A DNA stretch of 28,388 bases, taken from positions 1-28,388 of the forward strand of contig CAYMTN010000044.1 of assembly GCA_964393335.1 (NCBI GenBank), given 5' to 3'. This DNA comes from CAYMTN01 sp964393335 (GTDB taxonomy: Bacteria; Chloroflexota; Anaerolineae; Aggregatilineales; Aggregatilineaceae). Each line of letters starts with the position of its first letter. Position 1 is the stretch's first letter. The position numbers and the translations under genes were made by a program. The notes under the pieces were generated by a model. It was not told where the DNA came from. It ran no database searches and saw nothing but the letters and a program-made list of their open reading frames with translations. Below are positions 8,346-17,500 of the stretch, piece by piece.

Positions 8346-11300
8346 ATGAACGAGCTTGCGGGCCAGACCATCAAGGGCTACGAATTCCATCACCTCATCG
8401 GCGAAGGTGCCTCAGGGGTCGTCTATAGCGGAACAAACACCCACACCGGCGAGTTGGTTGCGGTGAAGTGCCTGAAATCACACCATGTCACCAACCCCTC
8501 ACATCACCTCGAACGATTTCAGCGTGAGGGTGAATTGCTGCGCCAGATGGATCACCCCAACATCGTCAAGCTGCTCGATACATTCGAGGACAACGGCCAG
8601 CAGTTCCTCGTCATGGAGTATGTGTCTGGCGGCTCACTGCGGGACTTGCTTAACAAGCAGCCACAATTGCCCCTGGAAAATGTGCTGTGGATCGCGCTTG
8701 ATCTGGCTGATGCGCTCACCCGTGCCCATCGCCTGGACATTGTCCACCGCGACCTGAAGCCGGAGAACGTGCTGCTGGCGGACGATGGCACACCACGGCT
8801 CACCGATTTCGGCATTGCCCACCTCGCCACAAGCGCTCCCTTGACTCAGGAGGGCGCGCTCATTGGCACGCCGCATTACCTCAGCCCTGAAGTGATCAAC
8901 CAACAAGGGCTGGATGGACGTGCAGATATCTGGTCCTTCGGGGTGATGTTGTTCGAGATGTTGGCGGGCTGCCGCCCATTTGAAGCAGAGTTGCTCACAG
9001 CGCTGCTCAATGCGATCATGCACACGCCGCCTCCTGACCTGGAACTGCTGCGCCCTGATACGCCGGTTGCGTTGGTAGACCTCGTCTACCGCATGCTGGA
9101 GAAAGACCCGTGCGCACGCGTTCCGAGCGTGCGCCTGGTTGGCGCGGAACTCGAAGCATTATTGCGCGAAGAAGACATGGTCGTTCGTGTACTTGGCCAG
9201 GATGTGGGCCGTCATGCGGTCGACGGATCGTCTGTTTTTGCTACACCAACGCCGGCGGAAGGCGCGCCGCTCCACAACCTGCCCGTACAGACGGTACCAT
9301 TTGTGGGCCGGGAAAACGAACTCGCAGAGATCACACAGCTCGTCGTTGGCCCAGACACACGCCTGGTCACCATCCTGGGACCGGGTGGCATGGGCAAGAC
9401 ACGGCTGGCCCTGGAAGCTGCTGCGCAGCAGAGGGGTTCATTCGAGCGCGGCGTGTGGTTTGTGCCGCTGGCCCCGCTCAGCGACCCGGCAGGCATCGTG
9501 ACCGCGATTGCCGAGGCTGTAGGTTTCCAGTTCCATCAGGGGGGCGGGGCACAACGTCAGCAACTGCTGAACTATCTGCGCGCCAAAGAGATGCTGCTGG
9601 TGCTGGACAATTTCGAGCACCTGCTGGACGGTGCCGCGCTGGTGACCGAACTCCTTCAAACCGCGCCGCTGGTGAAGGTCCTGGCGACCTCACGCGCGCG
9701 GCTCAATCTTGGCGCGGAGCAGGTCTACGGACTGACCGGCATGGAAACCCCCTCGGACGAGCAGCATGTCGTCTTCGAGGAGGTCGAGGCGGTGGCGCTG
9801 TTCCTGACCTACGCACAGCGTACACAGGTCGGATTTGCATTGACCGATCACGAGAAGTCTGCCATTGTGCGGATCTGCCGTATGCTCGACGGGCTGCCGC
9901 TGGGGTTGGAACTTGCCGCCGCGTGGGTGCGCGTGCTGCCGCCCGACGAGATCGCTGCCGAATTGGCCGCCGACCTCGATTTCCTGGCCTCTGGGCGGAA
10001 CGACTTGCCGGAACGGCACCGCAGTATGCGCGCTGCGTTTGATCATTCCTGGAGGCTGTTGAATGCGCCTGAGCAGGACGCGCTGATGAAGCTCTCGGTC
10101 TTTCGGGGTGGCTGCACGGCCCGCGCGGCACGTCACATCACCGGCGCATCGCTGCGCACATTGGGTGCGCTGGTAGACCAATCGCTGGTCAGCCGTGACC
10201 CGGTCAGCGGGCGCTTGGAAATGCACGAACTCATACGCCAGTTCGCCGCCGAACGTTTGGAGGAGACAAGTGACCAACAGGCGGTACGCGACGCCCATAG
10301 CGCCTATTATCTCGACGCAGTAGCGCGCCGCGAAGCGGACATCAAAGGGCGGCAGATGATGCAGGCGTTTGATGAGATCGAGCCTGATATCGAAAACATT
10401 TTCGCAGCGTGGAACTGGGCGCTTGATCGCCGCGACTTCGGCCACATCGCGCGTGCTTGCGAGAGTCTTGCGCTGTTCTTCATAAACCGCTCTCACTTTG
10501 AGGAAGGCGGTGTGGCTTTTCGCACGGCTGTGGAGAAGCTGGAGACCAACGCCACGGGTCGCGACATGCAGATTCTATTCGGCATGTTGCTCTGTTACCT
10601 GGGTCGACTCACGCTTGAACTTGATACCAAACGATCGTTGGTGGAACGCAGTCTGGCGATCTTGCAGGCCGCAGATGCCGGCGTCGAATTGGCGTTTCCG
10701 CTGAGTTCTTTGGGAGCGGTCGCGCAGCTTTCCGGTGACTACGAATTGGCACGGGCACTCCTCCAGCAGGCGGTAGATACTTCCCGTGCCTATGAGGATC
10801 AGTTCTGGTTAGCATTCCACTTGTTCCAACTAGGCTGGGTGATGGGTGCGCGAAGTGGTTTGCCCGACGAAAGTGAGCAGTTCCTCGAAGAAGCTCTGGA
10901 GATCGCACACGCGGTAGGAAATCCGGTTGTCATCGCCAACGTGCAATCAGGTCTCGCAGCTATCGCGAGCCAGCGTGGCGACCGAGAACAATGTGTCTTC
11001 CACAACGAACAGGCCCTGGCAGGGTGCCGTACCATTGGCTTCAAAGCTGGCGTCGCCGCAGTGCTGGCGAATCTCGGCTGGCAGACGCACGTCTGGGGTG
11101 ACCACGAACAAGCCCGGCAGTTGACTGAGGAAGCCCTGGCACTGGAACTTGACCTCGGTTCGCCTGACCAGGGCGCGGTGGAGCACGTGAATTTGGGGTT
11201 TATCTTGCGCGCGTTGGGCGATCTTGCGGGTGCAGGCCAGCACTTGCATACAGCACTGAGTATCGCGCGTGACACGAGCTGGCACTCACTAGCTCTCTCC

Positions 11301-11558
11301 GGGCTGATTGCCAGCGCCTTGCTGCTGGCAACCCAAAACCGCACCGAACGCGCCGTCGAATTGTTGGGTTTGATCGCCACCCGATCGGGCGCTATTTCAG
11401 AGGAACGAGAAATGGCGGAGGCGCTGCGTGACGAGCTGCAAGCCCAACTCCCGCAGGACGTGTTTGCGGCGGCGTGGGCGCGTGGTGAAGCGCTTGATTA
11501 TGATGCGACGGTGCCGAAGTTGATCATCGAGTTTTCGTCTGAGAGCGATCAGGCATGA
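8346..11558 (+). CDS. Ser/Thr protein kinase fused to STAND ATPase and TPR-like repeats
   Basis: A 1070-residue soluble signalling protein. Residues 1-270 form a complete Hanks-type kinase: glycine loop GEGASGVVYSG (19-29), catalytic-pocket Lys41, HRDLKPEN (135-141), DFG (154-157 region) and the activation-segment end SPE (180-182). A linker leads to FVGR and an NB-ARC-type ATPase with Walker A GPGGMGKT at 345-352 and Walker B LLVLDNFEHL near 417-426. The rest is TPR-like helical repeats. No HTH and no membrane helix are present. The ATPase and TPR part is clearly homologous to the divergent LuxR-type gene. The kinase seems to replace the DNA-binding output, so the product would signal by phosphorylation when the STAND core switches. 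The ATG at 8346 (with GGGGGAG upstream) is preferred over the open frame from 8253 because the kinase homology starts there, MNELAGQTIKGYE. Confidence 0.88.
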   Translation: MNELAGQTIKGYEFHHLIGEGASGVVYSGTNTHTGELVAVKCLKSHHVTNPSHHLERFQREGELLRQMDHPNIVKLLDTFEDNGQQFLVMEYVSGGSLRDLLNKQPQLPLENVLWIALDLADALTRAHRLDIVHRDLKPENVLLADDGTPRLTDFGIAHLATSAPLTQEGALIGTPHYLSPEVINQQGLDGRADIWSFGVMLFEMLAGCRPFEAELLTALLNAIMHTPPPDLELLRPDTPVALVDLVYRMLEKDPCARVPSVRLVGAELEALLREEDMVVRVLGQDVGRHAVDGSSVFATPTPAEGAPLHNLPVQTVPFVGRENELAEITQLVVGPDTRLVTILGPGGMGKTRLALEAAAQQRGSFERGVWFVPLAPLSDPAGIVTAIAEAVGFQFHQGGGAQRQQLLNYLRAKEMLLVLDNFEHLLDGAALVTELLQTAPLVKVLATSRARLNLGAEQVYGLTGMETPSDEQHVVFEEVEAVALFLTYAQRTQVGFALTDHEKSAIVRICRMLDGLPLGLELAAAWVRVLPPDEIAAELAADLDFLASGRNDLPERHRSMRAAFDHSWRLLNAPEQDALMKLSVFRGGCTARAARHITGASLRTLGALVDQSLVSRDPVSGRLEMHELIRQFAAERLEETSDQQAVRDAHSAYYLDAVARREADIKGRQMMQAFDEIEPDIENIFAAWNWALDRRDFGHIARACESLALFFINRSHFEEGGVAFRTAVEKLETNATGRDMQILFGMLLCYLGRLTLELDTKRSLVERSLAILQAADAGVELAFPLSSLGAVAQLSGDYELARALLQQAVDTSRAYEDQFWLAFHLFQLGWVMGARSGLPDESEQFLEEALEIAHAVGNPVVIANVQSGLAAIASQRGDREQCVFHNEQALAGCRTIGFKAGVAAVLANLGWQTHVWGDHEQARQLTEEALALELDLGSPDQGAVEHVNLGFILRALGDLAGAGQHLHTALSIARDTSWHSLALSGLIASALLLATQNRTERAVELLGLIATRSGAISEEREMAEALRDELQAQLPQDVFAAAWARGEALDYDATVPKLIIEFSSESDQA

Positions 11559-11643
11559 ACTCACGACAGACATGCGACGCTGCGTGTGGCGGTTGACACT
11601 CCCCGTGCGTGGTGTTCTGAGCCGTGATTGTGGTGCTCGCAGC

Positions 11644-11660
11644 ACCAGAACGGTTCTGGT
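11644..11660. promoter_or_regulatory. 17-base palindrome, second copy of the operator-like site
   Basis: accagaac-g-gttctggt is a perfect 8+1+8 palindrome. Its inner 14 bases equal those at 8193-8206. A small hairpin (gtgct-cgc-agcac) lies immediately upstream. Being downstream of a gene and far from any start codon, it is an unusual place for an operator. An auxiliary site or an untranslated RNA structure is possible. Confidence 0.4.
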
Positions 11661-11883
11661 TGCACGGCTATTTCTGCGCAGGCAGAGCACAGGTGAAGTA
11701 TAAATGCGAAACCCACCGCTCCTGCCAATTCCACCTGGCCACGCGTCCGGTAATAGCTGGGCCTTTTTGTTGCCTATCCCCATTCAGCCACGTGCTTGTT
11801 TTTGCCTCGTGTTCCTCTACATAATCAGAGGCTATGTGAGGTCTTCACCAGCCATTTTTCACACCTGTCGCACACAAAACCAC

Positions 11884-11909
11884 GCCGGAGAGCACGCAGA
11901 CTCTCCGGC
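11884..11909. terminator. Hairpin between convergent genes
   Basis: gccggagag (11884-11892) pairs perfectly with ctctccggc (11901-11909) around an 8-base loop. No U tract follows on either strand, so termination is uncertain. It lies about 140 bases past the stop codon of the minus-strand serine hydrolase gene. Confidence 0.4.
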
Positions 11910-12047
11910 ATTGCTCGTGACTGGCAGATCGTTCTGCCAGCCAAGGAGGAGTCTCACCCCGCCGCTAGAATCCGGTTGTCTGAACCGTGATGCCGGGGAA
12001 CTACACCGCGTCCGGCACGAAGACCCTCGGCCTTTCCGATTTGTCCG

Positions 12048-13646
12048 CTAACGAGCCATGATCCCGTAGATGACAGAGGCTGTGCCGCTGGATTTTTCAA
12101 ACGTTACCACCTGCACTGCGCCCGGTCTAAAGCTGATATCAAGTTGTAGCACCGACCTGGTACCGATATATTTCATCTCGATGCGGAAAGTGTTCTCAGT
12201 GATCCATATCCCACGCACTCCGACTGGGGTCAATCGACCTTCGGATACGCGGTACACCTGGTCGAGGCCAACCGGGATATTCCACATTTCGCCGTCAGCA
12301 AATGTCACCGTGAGCGTCGCTTCGCTGCCTTCGCCAAATACCAGGCTCATCGCCTGTACGTCTAGGAGGCCCTGTTGACGCTGCATCACCAGACTGCGTT
12401 CTTGTCCGGCGATCAACAATCCAGGGTTCATCAGGTTGTAGGTCAACCCGGAAACCTGCTGCGCGAGGGAGGGCATAGCAGGAACAGCTGCCGCTGTCGG
12501 GTTGCTAAGCGCCGTCACCGCATCTTGCATCTGACTCATCCCGTCCGGATTTTCGGGCAGCGCTTCATCAGCTGCCGAAAGATTCGCCAGTGCGTAGCTC
12601 ATCGGATAACCTTGCAACATGGGGCGAACTGCTTCGGGATAACCGCCCTGGGTAACAACCACGACCATATCCTTATCGGGCATCACATACAAATACTGCC
12701 CACCGATTCCTAGCGACCAGGGAAGGCTGATCGAGTCGAATATCCACCAACCATAACCGAAGTGGAGATCGGGCCAGCCAGTATCCACGTGACCCGTTAA
12801 CGAGTCCTGCACGTAGTTCGCCGGCACAATTTGCGTGCCATCCCATTCCCCGTTATGCAGGTACAGGTAGCCGAATTTTGCCAAGTCGCGCGGCGTAATA
12901 GTAACCCCGGAATACCCCAGTGTTACGCCGTTGGGGTCGCTCTGCCAGTCCAGGTCGGTGATACCCAGTGGACCAAAAAGTTTTTCTTGACCATAGGCAA
13001 GCAGCGATTCGCTGGTGGCCTGTCCGATGATGGTTGACAAAAGATAGGAGTTCATGTTGCAGTAATCAAATTGGCTGCCAGGTGGGGTGACGATGGGCAG
13101 GTCTAGTGTGGACTGCAACCAGTCGTCGGTAGCTTCAATCGCCGCCGAGACCGCAAAATTGCGGACCATGTCACCGCAGTCCAGTCCGGAGGTCATAGTG
13201 ACCAGATGCATAAGATTCAGGGCTTCTTTGTTGGCGTCCAAGTTCTCAACGGTCCGGTCAGGGAAAAAGCTGAGGACCGGTGTATCCAGTGAAGGAAGAG
13301 TACCCTCCTGGATAGCGATACCCAACAATGATCCGGTCAAAACTTTGCTGATGGACATAACATTGTGCCGGGTTTCGGGCTGGTTCGGAGATGAATACAC
13401 TTCAGCAACAATATACCCGTGACGGATAATGAGCAGGCTGTCCATAGTACCTGCCCAGGTGTTGACAAACGCCGCCAATTCTACCGAATCCATTCCCTGT
13501 GCTTCGGGCGTAGAAGTCCGCCACCCGTCGGTGGGCCAGTAGGAACCACCTTCTTGGGCGGTGGCAAACGGGGCCGCCAGCAGTGCAGGTAGCAACAAAA
13601 CAATTACAAGGGCAGCGCCTATCCAACGATAGTGTTTGCTTTTCAT
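12048..13646 (-). CDS. Secreted serine hydrolase, class C beta-lactamase / penicillin-binding-like family
   Basis: A 532-residue protein with a signal peptide (basic MKSKHYRW, a hydrophobic core to about residue 27, then AFATA-type cleavage near 30). The catalytic SxxK is SISK at 98-101, the second motif YCN is at 195-197, and a Gly-rich third motif GIGGQ lies near 313-317. The family spans class C beta-lactamases, esterases and D-aminopeptidases that act on peptides or esters outside the cytoplasm. The divergent motifs make a simple esterase or peptidase as likely as beta-lactam hydrolysis. Residues after about 430 form an extra beta-rich C-terminal domain. The ATG at 13646 is chosen because CTGGAGG precedes it by eight bases and the signal peptide then starts correctly; the frame is open upstream to 13730. 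A secreted-protein gene lies upstream on the same strand. Confidence 0.85.
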   Translation of the reverse strand: MKSKHYRWIGAALVIVLLLPALLAAPFATAQEGGSYWPTDGWRTSTPEAQGMDSVELAAFVNTWAGTMDSLLIIRHGYIVAEVYSSPNQPETRHNVMSISKVLTGSLLGIAIQEGTLPSLDTPVLSFFPDRTVENLDANKEALNLMHLVTMTSGLDCGDMVRNFAVSAAIEATDDWLQSTLDLPIVTPPGSQFDYCNMNSYLLSTIIGQATSESLLAYGQEKLFGPLGITDLDWQSDPNGVTLGYSGVTITPRDLAKFGYLYLHNGEWDGTQIVPANYVQDSLTGHVDTGWPDLHFGYGWWIFDSISLPWSLGIGGQYLYVMPDKDMVVVVTQGGYPEAVRPMLQGYPMSYALANLSAADEALPENPDGMSQMQDAVTALSNPTAAAVPAMPSLAQQVSGLTYNLMNPGLLIAGQERSLVMQRQQGLLDVQAMSLVFGEGSEATLTVTFADGEMWNIPVGLDQVYRVSEGRLTPVGVRGIWITENTFRIEMKYIGTRSVLQLDISFRPGAVQVVTFEKSSGTASVIYGIMAR

Positions 13647-13740
13647 GACTGATTCCTCCAGATAATACGGAAGACGCGGTGAGTGGCAGCGTGACTGTGA
13701 GGCGTCTTCTTTGCGAGCGGTTGTATTCATCGTTCAAACC

Positions 13741-13771
13741 AAGGGCAGAGACTCTGTTTTCCCTGCCCCTT
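13741..13771 (-). terminator. Weak hairpin after the small secreted protein gene
   Basis: aagggcag (13741-13748) pairs with ctgcccctt (13763-13771) with one bulge. It lies between the minus-strand small secreted gene and the serine hydrolase gene. No strong U tract follows, so it may only attenuate read-through. Confidence 0.3.
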
Positions 13772-13834
13772 GTATATGGATTGCTCGCGCTCAGGCTGGG
13801 AGAGGCACACCGGCCAGCGCGGCTTGAGCCTTCG

Positions 13835-14395
13835 CTAACCAGGAACGACGTGTACCACTGTCTGATAACTAGATGCAGAGGCCGGATATTTGTCTGGGTG
13901 TCCATCCGGTCCCAAGACAACATCACCGTTCGGCAGAATCAGGATCATATCGTTCAAATCCGTCACCTGGTGCGCCAGGGTTTCAGTGATCGCAAAGACA
14001 TAATCCCCTGGCGGCAGCGACCCAACCCAGTACACCCAAAACGCCTCATAGGTCTTGGATGGGTGATTATTGCAGACCTGGCCGAACACGCTTCCTTCTT
14101 CAATTGGCCACCAGTACGGCTTGGTATTGTGCACGGTGCCATCCACCAAGACCTGCCCATTCATGGACATCGAAACAGCGTATGCATTCTCATAAGCCTC
14201 GATCAAACCACGAGCGCGACAGACGCCCCAACCGGTGAAAAACCAAAGCGTGTCCGATGTGGTAATGGTGTATTCCGGCTCCATCAAAGGGATCATGATG
14301 GTCACATTGCCACCCTGAGCCGCTGCGCTCCCTGGGAGCAGAGCGGCTGCCAACAGCATGACAATCACAACGAGAATCGTTCCTTTGCGCCACAT
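13835..14395 (-). CDS. Small secreted protein of unknown function
   Basis: A 186-residue protein with a classic signal peptide: MWRKG, a hydrophobic stretch to about residue 20, then PGSAAA before Gln27. The mature part is about 160 residues with several aromatic clusters (DTLWFFTGWGVC, KPYWWPIEE, YEAFWVYWVG) and two Cys (in GVCRARG and QVCNNH) that could form a disulfide. The layout PPGDYVF followed by a beta-rich C-terminus suggests a small beta-sandwich, but I do not recognise a family. GAGGAG lies eight bases before the ATG. It is divergent from the giant kinase-WD40 gene and 188 bases upstream of the secreted serine hydrolase gene. It may be an exported partner or client of that signalling protein (inference). 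Confidence 0.75.
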   Translation of the reverse strand: MWRKGTILVVIVMLLAAALLPGSAAAQGGNVTIMIPLMEPEYTITTSDTLWFFTGWGVCRARGLIEAYENAYAVSMSMNGQVLVDGTVHNTKPYWWPIEEGSVFGQVCNNHPSKTYEAFWVYWVGSLPPGDYVFAITETLAHQVTDLNDMILILPNGDVVLGPDGHPDKYPASASSYQTVVHVVPG

Positions 14396-14457
14396 TATCT
14401 TTTCTCCTCATTCCCGGCGTCCTTGGACTGCCGGTCACAAAAACATCAGTGATTCTG

Positions 14458-14469
14458 ATCCGCGCGGAT
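14458..14469. promoter_or_regulatory. 12-base palindrome between divergent genes
   Basis: atccgcgcggat is a perfect palindrome in the region between the secreted-protein start (14395) and the kinase-WD40 start (14583). It could be an operator for either gene. A -10-like TAAAAT (14551-14556) lies further down for the plus-strand gene, but without a good -35 box. Confidence 0.3.
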
Positions 14470-14582
14470 TAATTCCAGTATATGGGCGTTAGCATGGTTG
14501 GGTGGGTAGGGGAAAGGTCGGGTTTTTCTATGGCTGAAGCCAATTGCGCGTAAAATGAAAGTAATTACACAGGAGGAGGGCT

Positions 14583-17500
14583 ATGGACGATCTGAGCGGC
14601 ACGATAGTCAAGGGTTACGAGTTGCAGGAACAGCTTGGTACGGGCGGTTTTGGGGCGGTCTACCGCGCGTGCCAGGTGTCAGTGGGACGCGAAGTCGCCA
14701 TCAAGGTTATTTTGCCCAGGTTTTCCAATAACCCTGACTTCATTCGGCGGTTTGAGATAGAAGCCCAGATCATTGCCCGCCTGGAACACATGCACATCGC
14801 GCCCCTCTATGACTACTGGCGCGATCCTGACGGCACATATCTGGTGATGCGCTATTTTCGCGGTGGCAGCCTCTCTGATGCGCTTCGCAATGGCCCCTAT
14901 GATCTCCCATCGACAGCTTTGCTGCTCGACCAGGTGGCGGTTGCGCTCACCGTTGCCCACCGCAACTATGTGGTCCACCGCGATCTGAAACCGGGGAATA
15001 TTTTGCTCGATGAGGATGGAAATGCTTACCTGGCCGATTTTGGGATTGCCAAAGACATCACCCAAACGGGAGACGGATTGACGGCGGCAAATGCCATTGT
15101 GGGATCGTTGGATTACATCTCGCCGGAGCAGGCACGCAGTGAACCGATCACTCCGCGCACGGACATCTACAGCCTGGGAGTCGTGCTCTACGAGATGTTG
15201 AAAGGCGAGCATCCCTTCCCAGGCATTTCGTCAGTGGAACGTCTCTACAAACATCTCAATGATCCGCTGCCTGAGATCAACACGCTGGACGAGAGTGTAT
15301 GCGAGGCCATCGACGATGTGATCCAGACAGCAACAGCCAAAGACCCCGCGAAACGCTACCAGGATGCGTTGGCGCTGGCGGCAGCTTTCCGCGAAGCGGC
15401 GCGCCTTAAGCTGACCGCCGCAGGTGAAAACATCGTAGAGCAGCTTACGCGCCGTGAACAAGATATCTTGCGCCATATCGTCGCCGGGCTATCCAACAAA
15501 GATATTGCCCGCGAATTGTTTGTGGAACTCAGCACGGTCAAGTGGCACGCCACGCAGATATACCGCAAGCTGGGCGTGCGCAGCCGGATGCAGTGTATTA
15601 TCCGGGCGCGCGAACTGAATCTGGTGGTTGGCGGAGACGGCGATTCTGACCTGTTGACTATCACCAGCGACAGCCTGAGCACCGGCCTGCTCCCACAGCC
15701 AGAGAATCCCTACAAAGGACTGCGCCCGTTCCAGCCCGCAGATACCCGCGACTTTTTTGGCCGCGAGGAGCTGACCGCCACCCTGCTCAGTCGGATGAGC
15801 GAGACTGGTGAGCTGGTGCGCTTCCTGGCAGTCATAGGACCGAGCGGCAGCGGCAAATCGAGTGCGGTGCGCGCCGGGCTGATCCCGGCCTTGTGGCGCG
15901 GCGATCTGCGCGGGTCGGAAAAATGGTTCATCGTCGATATGCTGCCGGGGTCTCATCCGCTCGACGAGCTGGAGATTGCACTGATGCGGATCGCTGCCGA
16001 CCAGGCGCGCAACCTGCACGAACCGCTGACACGCGATCCGCGTGGATTGCTGCGCGCGGCGCAGATCATTCTGCCCGATGACGGCAGCGAGTTAGTGGTC
16101 ATTGTGGACCAGTTTGAGGAAGTCTTTATGCTGGTCGAAGACGAAACCGAGCGTCAGTGTTTTCTGGACCTGCTCTATACCGCGGTCGCAGCCCCACGCA
16201 GCCGTGTGCGCGTGGTAATCACGCTGCGGGCGGATTTTTATGACAAACCCCTGCATTACGCGGAATTTGGCGAACTGGTGCGCAGCCGAATGGAGACGAT
16301 CCTGCCGCTTTCCGCCGACGAGCTCCACCGGGCGATCAGCAAACCGGCGGAACAGGTCGGCGTGACATTCGAGGAAGGGTTGGTCGCGACCATTGTATCA
16401 GAGATTCACTACCAGCCCGGCGCGCTGCCGCTGCTGCAATACGCGCTGACCGAGTTGTTCGATAACCGCGAGGGGCGGCGCCTGACATTTGGCGCTTATG
16501 AACACATTGGCAAAACAACCGGGGCGCTCTCCCGGCGCGCCGAAGCGATCCATGATGAACTGGATGATGCAGGCCGGGAAGCCGCCCGGCAGATGTTTAT
16601 GCGCCTGGTTACATTGGGCGAAGGCACAGAAGATACCAGGCGGCGCATTCCCCGGTCCGAACTGCTGGCGGTTGCCACCGATCCTGATGTGATGGAAGAG
16701 GTAATTGATCTGTATACAACCTACCGGCTGCTGTCATTGGATCATGACCCGTCCACCCGTTTGCCTATGGTCGAGGTCGCGCACGAAGCCATTCTCCGTG
16801 AGTGGCAGCGGCTGCGCGACTGGCTCGGCGAAAGCCGCCACGACATCCGCCAACAGCGGCTATTGGCTGCTGCTACCAGTGACTGGCGGAACGCAGGACA
16901 GGATGCTAGTTACCTGCTGCACGGAACACGACTGGAACAGTTTGACGCTTGGGCAGCGGAAACTCGGCTGGCATTGACGCAAGAAGAACGGGATTTTTTG
17001 GAAACCAGTATTTCCACACAGCATCAGCAAGAGGAGAACGAGCGCGAACGCCAAGCGCGCGAGCTGGAACTCGCCCGGCAGTCTGCTGATTTAGCTCAGA
17101 AAGCCGCCGAGTCGGCTCGACAGGCCGAAACCGCGCAGCGCAGAGCGGCGAACCGGCTGCGCTACTTTGTCGCCGGTCTGGTGGTGTTCCTGCTGGGAGC
17201 CGTAATATTGGCCTTGGTTGCCCTCAATGAGCGGGACAACGCCGAGGCCGCGCGCAATAACGAGCGCACGGCGCGCGCCCAGGCCGAAGACAGCCTCCGC
17301 CGCACCGATGCGCAGCGCCTGGGGCTGGAAACTACATCATTGGTGGAGGCAGGCGGCGAATCCGACCTGATCGGCCTGCTCGCTGTCACATCAGTTACTG
17401 CCGACTACACCCCCCAAGGCGATGTCGCCGTCCAGGCCGCCATGTTGCAGCAGTATCCCCGCCAGACTCTCCGCCTGAGGCCGGGTGAAGTATCTCAATT

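Larger units (their letters stand above)
11559..12047. other. 489-base gene-free region between convergent genes
   Basis: No frame here has a ribosome binding site or recognisable product. It contains the palindrome at 11644-11660 and a GC-rich hairpin at 11884-11909, described separately. It lies between the 3' ends of the kinase and serine hydrolase genes, so its length is more than termination alone needs. Confidence 0.5.

Noticed and set aside
9690..10496. Minus-strand frame of 268 codons inside the kinase gene
   Set aside because: It lies fully opposite the conserved ATPase region of the kinase-STAND protein and has no recognisable motif.
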